A stretch of DNA of 64,000 nucleotides. Source: DATFVB01 sp963714035. Its GTDB lineage: Bacteria > Acidobacteriota > Thermoanaerobaculia > UBA5066 > DATFVB01. The translations under genes and the position numbers were made by a program. The stretch is from positions 310,001 through 374,000 of the forward strand of contig OY970224.1 in NCBI GenBank assembly GCA_963714035.1. Reading direction: 5' to 3'. Positions within the stretch are counted from its first letter, which is position 1; the number at the start of each line of letters is the position of its first letter. Below are positions 16,116 through 22,172 of this stretch, in pieces. The notes beneath the pieces are model-generated. The model was not told the DNA's origin. It did no database searches and saw only the letters and a program-made list of their open reading frames with translations.

Positions 16116-17642
16116 GTGTCCCGAAATTCTCGAAAGACTCGACGAGCCACGGTGTGGGTGCTGGCGATCCTCGGGGCGCTGGCGGTCGCGACGATCGCGG
16201 CGGCCCTCGCCGCGCCCGGATACATTCTGCGCCGAGGGCTCCTCCTGCGTTGGATCAACGGGACGCCCGAGTCTCTCCACCTCTCGTACGCGTCGGCGAC
16301 TGCCCGCGGGCCGGGCCGGGTCGACGTCACGGGGCTCGAGCTCCGGGGGGGCGACCCGAACGTCCAGTGGTGGTTCCGGATGGAGCGCGCGGAGATCCAT
16401 TACGCCCCGCTCGATCTCCTCGCGAGGCGCTTCCACGCCACCTCGGTTCGGGCGACGGGCCTCGCATTCCGCATTCGCCAGCGCCTTCCCGCGCGGCAGG
16501 CGACCGACGCCGCTCGAGCGCCGCTTCCTCCGATTCCCGGTTTCGGGGCCGTCCCGGTCGAAGGAGGTCCGCCGTTCTACCCTCCTCCGGACCCGCCGGA
16601 GGCCTACTGGCAGGTCCAGATCGACGATCTCGTCGCGCCCGGGCAGGAGATCTGGTTCGACGCGTACCGGTACGAGGGAGACTCGCGCCTCTCGGGATCG
16701 TTCTATCTGTGGCCGCAGAAGGAGGCGAAGGTCGGGCCCACCCGCATCGACTTTCTGGGCGGAACGGTGAAGGTCGGAGACGAGGTCGCCGCCCGCGCTT
16801 TTCGCGCTTCGGTGGAGGCCCGGATCGCTCCCTTCGATCCCCGCGCCGTCCGCGGAAACGAGGCGTACCGCTTCGTCTCGGGCGCCGCGCACGCGACCGG
16901 CGAGATGCCCACCGTCGCTTTTCTCAATTACTACCTGCGGGACGCCCCCGAGCCGCGCCTCTCCGGCGGACGCGGGAAGATCGCGGGGGACCTGAAGCTC
17001 GAGAACGGGCGGGGCGCCCTGTCGGCGACTCTCGCGGCGGATCGGCTTCGCGCGGCGTACCCGAAGACGACCCTGACCGGCTCGGCGATCATCGAGCTCC
17101 GAATGAACGACTGGCGCCCTGCGGAGGCGTACGGACTCCTTCACGGAACGAAGTTCACGCTCGCCGACGTGTCGACTTCGCCGGCGAACGGGAAAACTCC
17201 GGCCGGCGTCGCTCACAAGCCGAACGGCGCCAATAACTGGTGGGGAGAATTCGACGTGGGTCCGGGGAAACTGCGGTCCACGAATTCCGGGCTCGAGCTG
17301 TCCGGTCCCGTGACGTCGAGATGCCGCGACGCGCGAGCGCTGTACACGCTCTTCGAGATCGGCCTTCCGAAGTGGGCGCAGGGCATCTTCCGCCTCGACG
17401 AGTTCCGAGGAAGGGGCAACGTCGTGCTGGGCCCGCAGATCGTCGAGGTGAAGCGGCTCGAGGCGAGCGGCGGGGCCTTCTCCGTCTCGGGCGACTATCG
17501 GCAGCGCGGCAGCGCGACCGAAGGCGCGTTCCTCGTGTCGACGGGATCGCTCGCGGTGGGTATCGACGTCGGCGGCGCGAAGCCCTCGCTCAAGATCGCC
17601 GGCGCGAAGTCCTGGTTCGCGGCGAAGCGGGCGGCGCGATGA
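16116..17642 (+). CDS. AsmA-like membrane-anchored envelope protein
   Basis: A 508-aa protein with one N-terminal transmembrane anchor (residues ~13-38, VWVLAILGALAVATIAAALAAPGYIL) and a long periplasmic beta-rich domain resembling AsmA/DUF748-type proteins (SARGPGRVDVTGLELRG-like opening, HYAPLDLLARRFHATSVRATGLAFRI, ISGDLKLENGRG-like repeats, GPQIVEVKRLEASGGAFSVSGDYR). It would span the periplasm and may help envelope lipid homeostasis; that is family-level inference. GTG 16116 has no ribosome site but lies 7 nt after the predicted sigma-54 start. The 3' end overlaps a small convergent gene by 53 bp. Confidence 0.7.
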   Translation: MSRNSRKTRRATVWVLAILGALAVATIAAALAAPGYILRRGLLLRWINGTPESLHLSYASATARGPGRVDVTGLELRGGDPNVQWWFRMERAEIHYAPLDLLARRFHATSVRATGLAFRIRQRLPARQATDAARAPLPPIPGFGAVPVEGGPPFYPPPDPPEAYWQVQIDDLVAPGQEIWFDAYRYEGDSRLSGSFYLWPQKEAKVGPTRIDFLGGTVKVGDEVAARAFRASVEARIAPFDPRAVRGNEAYRFVSGAAHATGEMPTVAFLNYYLRDAPEPRLSGGRGKIAGDLKLENGRGALSATLAADRLRAAYPKTTLTGSAIIELRMNDWRPAEAYGLLHGTKFTLADVSTSPANGKTPAGVAHKPNGANNWWGEFDVGPGKLRSTNSGLELSGPVTSRCRDARALYTLFEIGLPKWAQGIFRLDEFRGRGNVVLGPQIVEVKRLEASGGAFSVSGDYRQRGSATEGAFLVSTGSLAVGIDVGGAKPSLKIAGAKSWFAAKRAAR

Positions 17643-17820
17643 GCCAGCGGTCCTCGGCGACGATCGCGTATCCCTGCTCCGCACCGGCGCCGCACGAGGC
17701 GTGCGGGTGGTGAATCTCGACACGATGAAAACCGTCCCCGAAACGGAGACGCTCCACGGCGACGACCGTGCGCGCGGTGCCGCACCGGACGCAGGGTTCG
17801 GAGGGGAATTCGTCGCGCAT
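17590..17820 (-). CDS. small CxxC protein, antisense to the end of the AsmA-like gene
   Basis: A 76-aa frame starting at ATG 17820. It shows CVRCG near residue 10 and a later His/Cys cluster (HRVEIHHPHASCG), suggesting a metal-binding site, then a basic tail. I do not recognise a family. In favour of reality: composition unlike shadow frames, and a sigma-54-like site at 17835-17849 placed 15 nt before the ATG, the same spacing as other leaderless genes here. Against: 53 bp overlap with the convergent gene and no homolog known to me. Confidence 0.42.
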   Translation of the reverse strand: MRDEFPSEPCVRCGTARTVVAVERLRFGDGFHRVEIHHPHASCGAGAEQGYAIVAEDRWLIAPPASPRTRTSRRRS

Positions 17821-17834
17821 TGACGCGATCCGAT

Positions 17835-17849
17835 GCAATCCGCCCGCCG
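17835..17849 (-). promoter_or_regulatory. sigma-54-like site before the small CxxC gene
   Basis: CGGCGGGCGGATTGC on the minus strand: perfect TTGC(A), correct spacing, degenerate -24 element (CGGCGGG). Confidence 0.38.
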
Positions 17850-17882
17850 CGGAGGGGTCGTTCGAGCGGCCCCGGGCGTCTC

Positions 17883-17888
17883 CTATAA
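17883..17888 (+). promoter_or_regulatory. -10 box (TATAAT) upstream of the epimerase
   Basis: A perfect TATAAT about 85 nt before the epimerase ATG, in an otherwise GC-rich stretch. No clear -35 is seen. Confidence 0.45.
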
Positions 17889-17972
17889 TCGAGTGGAGCC
17901 CGCGGAGATGCGTCTGGTCGTCGATCGGTTCCGCGCCCGGACCCGCAGAAAACGAAAGGGAACGGAGAAGAA

Positions 17973-18923
17973 ATGAGTCCTCCGGAGAAGCGGAGCGTCC
18001 TGGTCACCGGCGGCGCCGGTTTCATCGGCAGCCACGTCGCCGAGGCCTGTCTTCGCGACGGGCACCGCGTCGTGATCGTCGACAACCTGTCGACCGGCTC
18101 GCGCGGCCGAGTGCCGGGCGGCGCGCGGTTCGTCGAGGCCGACCTGACGGCGATGGATCTCGCCGCGCTCCTGCGCGAGGAGAAGATCTCGGTGGTCAAC
18201 CACCACGCGGCCCAGATCGACCTGCGCGCGTCCGTCCGCGATCCCGTCCGGGACGCGCGGATCAACGTGATCGGCTCGCTCCAGGTCTTCGAGGCGTGCC
18301 GCGCGGCGGGCGTGCGCCGCGTGATTTTCTCCTCGACGGGGGGCGCGATCTACGGCGAGCCGGAAGGGGAGAAGGCGGACGAGTCCCATCCGACGAACCC
18401 GGTATCGCCGTACGGCGTCGCGAAGCTCTCGGTCGAGAAGTACCTCCACTTCTACCGTGTCGAGCACGGGTTCCAGACGATCGTGTTCCGATACGCCAAC
18501 GTGTACGGACCGGGACAGAACGGCCAAGGGGAGGCGGGCGTCGTCGCGATCTTCGCCGAGAAGATGCTTCGGGGCGAGGGGCCGCGGATCCACGGCGACG
18601 GCGAGCAGACCCGCGACTACGTGTTCGTCCTCGACTGCGTCGAAGCCAATCGCCGGGCGATCGACACGTCCGCGAGCGGTGTCTGGAACGTCGGGACGGG
18701 AGTCGAGACGTCGGTCAACCGCATGGAGTCCCTGATCCGGAGGTCGATTCCGGAGGCGCCCGCCGCCGCGCACGACGGGGCGGCGCCCGGCGAGCAGCGG
18801 CGAAGCCTCCTCGACGGCCGGAGGCTCCTCCACGATTTCGGGATCGGCGGCTACACGCCGCTGGAAGAAGGGCTCGAGACCACGATCTCCTGGTTTCGCC
18901 GCAATTTTCCGGCTGCCCGGTAG
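17973..18923 (+). CDS. NAD-dependent epimerase/dehydratase (extended SDR)
   Basis: A 316-aa extended short-chain dehydrogenase, close to UDP-glucose 4-epimerase-like enzymes. It has the NAD-binding GGAGFIGSHVAEACL (residues 13-27), DNLSTG, SSTGGAIYGEP with the catalytic Ser/Thr, and the YxxxK pair in SPYGVAKLSVEKY, followed by FRYANVYGPGQ and DYVFVLDCVEANRRAI. It would interconvert nucleotide sugars for cell-surface polysaccharide. A GGAGAAGAA ribosome site precedes ATG 17973, and a TATAAT lies further up. It stands alone, with no sugar genes next to it; a flippase lies at 62 kb. Confidence 0.88.
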   Translation: MSPPEKRSVLVTGGAGFIGSHVAEACLRDGHRVVIVDNLSTGSRGRVPGGARFVEADLTAMDLAALLREEKISVVNHHAAQIDLRASVRDPVRDARINVIGSLQVFEACRAAGVRRVIFSSTGGAIYGEPEGEKADESHPTNPVSPYGVAKLSVEKYLHFYRVEHGFQTIVFRYANVYGPGQNGQGEAGVVAIFAEKMLRGEGPRIHGDGEQTRDYVFVLDCVEANRRAIDTSASGVWNVGTGVETSVNRMESLIRRSIPEAPAAAHDGAAPGEQRRSLLDGRRLLHDFGIGGYTPLEEGLETTISWFRRNFPAAR

Positions 18924-19269
18924 GGCGCACGTTCCGGCCGCCCGGTTGGGCGAGACGCTACGGGCCGCCGCCTGCGGAGCGCGGCCGATCGGGGGCGAGC
19001 TCGGAGAGCAAGAGGGGAGCGGAATTTCCCGGTCAGCGATTGCGGCGTATAATTGAGGCCGCGCGAAGGGGGCGCGTCAACCTGATCAGTTCTGCGCCCC
19101 CTTCGCGGGTGTGATGGTAGGCCATCTGCCTCCGCCCCATGCAAAACGCATTCCTGCCCTTCTCATCGACAAGTGAGACGCCTCGCGGTCGATGCCTCGC
19201 GGGGCCGCCTGGCCTCTCCGCTTCCGGCGCCGGGGAAGCCCCACGGCGCCGGGAGCGGGACGCGGAGCT
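18924..19269 (+). other. 346-bp intergenic gap with promoter-like box and hairpin
   Basis: No gene is supported. It holds a perfect TATAAT (19048-19053) and, 9 nt later, a 14-bp perfect inverted repeat: CGCGAAGGGGGCGC (19062-19075) and GCGCCCCCTTCGCG (19094-19107) with an 18-nt loop. No U-run follows on either strand, so it is not a typical terminator. Confidence 0.5.
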
Positions 19270-19419
19270 TCAGACGACGCTTCGCCTGCCGGTGAAGAGA
19301 TGGACGATCACGGAGATCACGGCGAGAACCAGCAGGAGATGGATGAGACCTCCGACGTGAAACGCCACGAGTCCGAGCAGCCATGCCACGAACAGGATGA
19401 TTCCGATTGTGAGAAGCAT
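19270..19419 (-). CDS. lmo0937-family small membrane protein
   Basis: A 49-aa protein made almost entirely of two hydrophobic helices (MLLTIGIILFVAWLLGLVAF and GGLIHLLLVLAVISVIVHLF) ending GRRSVV. This matches the lmo0937-type small membrane proteins, often found among general stress genes. AAAGGAGG precedes the ATG. The sigma-54-like promoter at 19448-19462 gives a leader of about 17 nt containing that ribosome site. It is divergent from mscS. Confidence 0.82.
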   Translation of the reverse strand: MLLTIGIILFVAWLLGLVAFHVGGLIHLLLVLAVISVIVHLFTGRRSVV

Positions 19420-19447
19420 GCGGGCCTCCTTTCATCCGGCGATATGA

Positions 19448-19462
19448 GCAAGGGGCGTGCCC
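19448..19462 (-). promoter_or_regulatory. sigma-54-like promoter for the lmo0937-type gene
   Basis: GGGCACGCCCCTTGC on the minus strand: one change from consensus, followed by TCAT. Confidence 0.65.
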
Positions 19463-19522
19463 CGTCCCGGCGCGCTTTCTAAGTCGCCCGGACAGAGGCG
19501 CCTGCCTCTTCCGCCGGGCTCG

Positions 19523-19537
19523 CGGCCCGGGCCTTGC
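19523..19537 (+). promoter_or_regulatory. sigma-54-like promoter for mscS
   Basis: CGGCCCGGGCCTTGC followed by A: two changes in the -24 element, perfect TTGCA. The predicted RNA start (~19549) is 3 nt before the ATG. Confidence 0.55.
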
Positions 19538-19551
19538 ACGGCGATCGCCCG

Positions 19552-20661
19552 ATGAGCGCAAAGAAGCGTCCCGCGCCCTCGGAGCTCCGCAACGGACCCG
19601 ACCGGGTCGACATCGAGGAAGCGCCGCCGGAACAGATCCGCGATCGCGAGGACGTGCGCGAGGCGCTCCGGCAGACGGCCACCGAAGGAAAGACGCGCCC
19701 GGCCCCGCACGCCGGCGACAGGATTTTCTTCGCCGTCGCGGGCGGGTTGGCGGTCCTCCTCGCCGCGCTCGACGTCGGGCTCGCGAAGGAAATGGACGTT
19801 CTCGACCCGATCAATTCTCCGATTCTCCAGCGAGCCGTTCTCGCCACCCTCCTGATCGTCGGTGTCCTCATCTTCAACCGCGCAATGTCGGTATTCGTCG
19901 TGTCGCGCATCGAAAGCGCGGTCTCGAAATACAACCTCAAGCGGATCCTCCGGCTCGTCGCCGGCATGATGATCGTTTCGATCGCCTTCACGGTCCTCTT
20001 CGTGAACTGGCGCACGACGCTCGCCTCGCTCGGCCTGATCTCGCTCGTTCTCGGTCTCGCGCTCCAGGCGCCGCTCACGAGCTTCTTCGGATGGGTCTAC
20101 ATCCTCGCGAAGTCTCCGTACCGCGTCGGCGACCGGATCGAGCTCGACGACGCGGTCGGGGACGTGATCGACGTCGGCTACCTCGACACGACGCTCTGGG
20201 AGGTCGGGGGGAAATACATCTCCGGCGACCACCCCAGCGGGCGCATCGTCCGGTTCCCGAACTCGAAGGTCCTGAACAGCATGATCTACAACTACTCGTG
20301 GCCCCTCTTCCCCTACATCTGGAACGAGGTGAAGTTCCAGGTCGCCTACACCGCGGACTTCGACTTCATCGCCCGCACGCTGGAGGAGGAGGCGAAAAAG
20401 GAGATCGGCGCGAAGATGATCAAGCGGATCGAAGTGTTTCGCGAGCTCCTGTCCCGGACGCCCGTCGACCAGCTCAACGTCAAGGAGGCGCCGGCCGTCT
20501 TCTTCCGCGTCAACGACAACACCTGGATCGATGCGCGGGTCCGATACCTCGTTTCTCCGAGGAACGCCGGGGCCGTGAAAACCCGGCTGACGAAGGCGCT
20601 CCTCGAGAAAGTCCAGGAGAATCCGGAGAAGTTCCGAGTTCCGAACGACAACAGCCGCTAG
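19552..20661 (+). CDS. MscS-family mechanosensitive ion channel
   Basis: A 369-aa MscS-type channel. A charged N-terminal region (~1-55) is followed by transmembrane segments (~58-80, 90-115, 128-150) and the pore/beta domain with GLALQAPLTSFFGWVYILAKSPYRVGDRI and VRFPNSKVLNSMIYNYS, then a mixed alpha/beta C-terminal vestibule domain. It would open under membrane tension to release solutes during hypo-osmotic shock. A TTG 18 nt upstream could extend it, but ATG 19552 is favoured because the predicted sigma-54 start lies at ~19549. There is no Shine-Dalgarno. Confidence 0.9.
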   Translation: MSAKKRPAPSELRNGPDRVDIEEAPPEQIRDREDVREALRQTATEGKTRPAPHAGDRIFFAVAGGLAVLLAALDVGLAKEMDVLDPINSPILQRAVLATLLIVGVLIFNRAMSVFVVSRIESAVSKYNLKRILRLVAGMMIVSIAFTVLFVNWRTTLASLGLISLVLGLALQAPLTSFFGWVYILAKSPYRVGDRIELDDAVGDVIDVGYLDTTLWEVGGKYISGDHPSGRIVRFPNSKVLNSMIYNYSWPLFPYIWNEVKFQVAYTADFDFIARTLEEEAKKEIGAKMIKRIEVFRELLSRTPVDQLNVKEAPAVFFRVNDNTWIDARVRYLVSPRNAGAVKTRLTKALLEKVQENPEKFRVPNDNSR

Positions 20662-20672
20662 ACCGGCAAAAG

Positions 20673-20687
20673 TGGCCCGCTCCTTGC
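20673..20687 (+). promoter_or_regulatory. sigma-54-like promoter driving a short transcript
   Basis: TGGCCCGCTCCTTGC then TCAC: one change from consensus and near-identical to the site at 16083-16097. It lies 12 nt after the mscS stop; no normal gene follows for 700 bp on this strand. Confidence 0.62.
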
Positions 20688-20709
20688 TCACCACTCTGTC
20701 GTCTCTCGA

Positions 20710-20775
20710 ATGAAACTTTTCGAAACCGGCCACGGTTTCGACGGCCCCGGGAACCCCAAAATTCCCGGGGCCTAA
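20710..20775 (+). CDS. candidate 21-aa micropeptide within the short transcript
   Basis: ATG 20710 opens a 21-codon frame (MKLFETGHGFDGPGNPKIPG then A, stop TAA at 20773-20775) that fills almost the whole predicted transcript. It lies 11 nt after the predicted RNA start without a Shine-Dalgarno, as for other sigma-54-linked starts here. The composition is not GC-shadow-like (Lys, Phe, Asn, Ile present), but the length is too short to judge alone. Confidence 0.33.
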   Translation: MKLFETGHGFDGPGNPKIPGA

Positions 20776-20778
20776 TTT
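20743..20778 (+). terminator. strong hairpin terminator after mscS and the short transcript
   Basis: An 11-bp perfect stem (GGCCCCGGGAA/TTCCCGGGGCC), 8-nt loop and short TAATTT tail. The tail is weak for a rho-independent site. Confidence 0.65.
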
Positions 20779-20886
20779 GTGTCGCGGGCACTTGCCCCGG
20801 GACCGAGGGCTCGTGGCCGACGCGCGGCTCGCCGGCGAGCGACTCGACCGCGCCGCCGCCCACCCCCTCGCTTGCGTGCCCGCTCC

Positions 20887-20938
20887 CGCATCGCAGATTT
20901 TTCGCTTCGGTTACTTCGGCGAAAAATCAAGCGATGCG
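20887..20938 (+). repeat. R1 hairpin repeat, copy C
   Basis: Outer stem CGCATCGC (20887-20894) pairs with GCGATGCG (20931-20938); inner stem GATTTTTCGC (20896-20905) pairs with GCGAAAAATC (20919-20928). The loop TTCGGTTACTTCG matches the other copies although both stems differ. Confidence 0.7.
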
Positions 20939-21214
20939 AGGGGCACCGGGTACGCGATGGGAGGTCTTGCGCAGGAAGTGGGTTTTTGTAGCCGCGAGCT
21001 TCTGGCGTGGGTCATCCCGAGGAGCGAGGCGACGGGGTTCGGCCAAGAGGCCCCGACCGCTTCGGGGCAACGGGGCCACAGGAGATTCGCGACCTCGAGG
21101 AGCTCGGATCGCGAGAAGGCCCCCCGTCATTGCGGGCGCAGCGAAGCAATCTCCGAGGGTATGGCTCTGCGAGCGACATATCTCGAGCACACAGAGGCGC
21201 CTCTTGCCCGTGTT

Positions 21215-21350
21215 GCGATGAGGCTCGGGGAGACGCGAGCGAGACGGGATGCGGGTCGCCCGGCGCCGTCCCGAGGCGAACCGAAAGCGTACGTTGAGGG
21301 GCGGCGTCGGGTGGCACGCGCCCGTATTCGCTCGATGTATCGACGAGCCA
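21215..21350. repeat. R2 dispersed repeat, copy 2
   Basis: Matches copy 1 at 15470-15598 in order: GACGGGATGCGGGTCGCCCG, GTCCCGAGGCG, an AGCGTACGT segment, GGGTGGCACGCGCCCG and GCTCGATGTATCG. Both lie between convergent genes. Confidence 0.6.
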
Positions 21351-21367
21351 GATTCTGAATCGCCGTG

Positions 21368-21667
21368 CTAGCGGCGATTCAGGGCGAGGACCGCGACAGC
21401 CGCCAGGCCCGTCACGGCCAGCAGCTTCCATCCCGCGCGGCTCTTCCGGATCGCGCCGCCGCGAGCGGGGGAGCGGCGCTGCCGGAACATCTCGGCCCCC
21501 GTGCCGATCGCGAGCGCGAGGAGCTTCGGAGCCTGTCGTCGTAACCGACGGCGCATCGCGAGCTCGAGTCCCGTGGCGATGCCGAGAGCGAGGAGCCGCG
21601 GCGCCTGCCGTCGAGCCTGCCCTTTCATCTCCCCGGCGACTTCCGACCAGTCGATGGCGTGTGACAT
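21368..21667 (-). CDS. small basic membrane-associated protein
   Basis: A 99-aa protein with two similar central blocks (RRQAPRLLALGIATGLELAM and RRQAPKLLALAIGTGAEMF) and a C-terminal hydrophobic helix (WKLLAVTGLAAVAVLAL). I do not recognise a named family; it resembles the small basic partner proteins found beside DUF883-type genes. Its ATG directly follows the TGA of the upstream gene (TGAATG), so translation is probably coupled. Confidence 0.65.
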   Translation of the reverse strand: MSHAIDWSEVAGEMKGQARRQAPRLLALGIATGLELAMRRRLRRQAPKLLALAIGTGAEMFRQRRSPARGGAIRKSRAGWKLLAVTGLAAVAVLALNRR

Positions 21668-21892
21668 TCAGCCTCTTCCAACCCCGACGAGGAACCCGAT
21701 CAGCATCCCCGCGGCCAACCCGGCGGCCAGAGCCGTTCCCGGTTTGTCCCGCGTGAACCGCTGAACGTCGCCCGAGGTCCGATTCCAGCGATCGGTGAGC
21801 TCATCGAACGGACCGGGCTCGGGAACGTACCCCTCGATGAACTGGGCGCCTCTGGCGACTTCCTCGCCGAACGGCTCCAAGCATATCGCCAT
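21668..21892 (-). CDS. DUF883/ElaB-YqjD-like small membrane-anchored protein
   Basis: A 74-aa protein: soluble N-terminal half (LEPFGEEVARGAQFIEGYVP, DRWNRTSGDVQRF) and a C-terminal glycine-rich anchor (DKPGTALAAGLAAGMLIGFLVGVGRG) typical of ElaB/YqjD-like proteins, which anchor ribosomes or coat the inner membrane in stationary phase. AAGGAGG precedes ATG 21892. A sigma-54-like site lies at 21927-21941. It forms a two-gene unit with the downstream basic protein. Confidence 0.68.
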   Translation of the reverse strand: MAICLEPFGEEVARGAQFIEGYVPEPGPFDELTDRWNRTSGDVQRFTRDKPGTALAAGLAAGMLIGFLVGVGRG

Positions 21893-21926
21893 GACCGTCC
21901 TCCTTCGGTTTCGCCGAAAGGACAAA

Positions 21927-21941
21927 GCAACAGATGGGCCA
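21927..21941 (-). promoter_or_regulatory. sigma-54-like promoter for the DUF883-like pair
   Basis: TGGCCCATCTGTTGC then TTTG on the minus strand: perfect spacing and TTGC, two changes in the -24 block. The leader is about 23 nt and contains AAGGAGG. Confidence 0.6.
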
Positions 21942-22014
21942 ATTTCGCTGCACTGGCAGGGAGATTGCTAGACCTAAAACCCAAGGATATTTTCGTCTTA
22001 CCCTGTCAAAAAGG

Positions 22015-22042
22015 GTTGACACCCGCCTGCCCGATCGGGCAG
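22015..22042 (+). promoter_or_regulatory. TTGACA box followed by a 16-bp perfect palindrome
   Basis: TTGACA (22015-22020) is followed by CTGCCCGATCGGGCAG (22027-22042), where a spacer and -10 box would be expected. It looks like a repressor operator over a promoter for the beta-helix gene, although no good -10 is seen. Confidence 0.4.
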
Positions 22043-22172
22043 TCTCTCAGCAGCGATTTAACGGTTTTCCCTTCGGAGGAATCGCTGCACCAGGGACCTG
22101 CCTCTCGAAATTCTCCCGAACGGTGAGCCTCGGTTAATCGGCGAACGCCTTTCGCCCGTCAATGGAGGACCG

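Larger units (their letters stand above)
20699..20779 (+). ncRNA. putative sigma-54-dependent small RNA of about 80 nt
   Basis: From the predicted start (~20699) the RNA would form hairpin 1, CGAAACCG (20721-20728) with CGGTTTCG (20733-20740), then hairpin 2, GGCCCCGGGAA (20743-20753) with TTCCCGGGGCC (20762-20772), an 11-bp perfect stem ending in TAATTT. It may equally encode the micropeptide listed separately. Promoter, two stems and an end hairpin within 110 bp support a discrete transcript; function is unknown. Confidence 0.5.
20780..21367. repeat. 588-bp convergent intergenic block of mixed repeats
   Basis: No credible gene is present. In order: R1 copy C hairpin (20887-20938), a GTCATCCCGAGGAGCGAGGC unit (21011-21035), an R1-type tail (about 21088-21120), a GTCATTGCGGGCGCAGCGAAG unit (21126-21158) of the widespread CGTCATTGCGAG class, and R2 copy 2 (21215-21350). 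Confidence 0.65.

Noticed and set aside
22075..22088. Sigma-54-like site before the beta-helix gene
   Set aside because: GG/GC spacing fits but the -24 block (GGAGG) is far from consensus and a TTGACA box plus operator lie just upstream.
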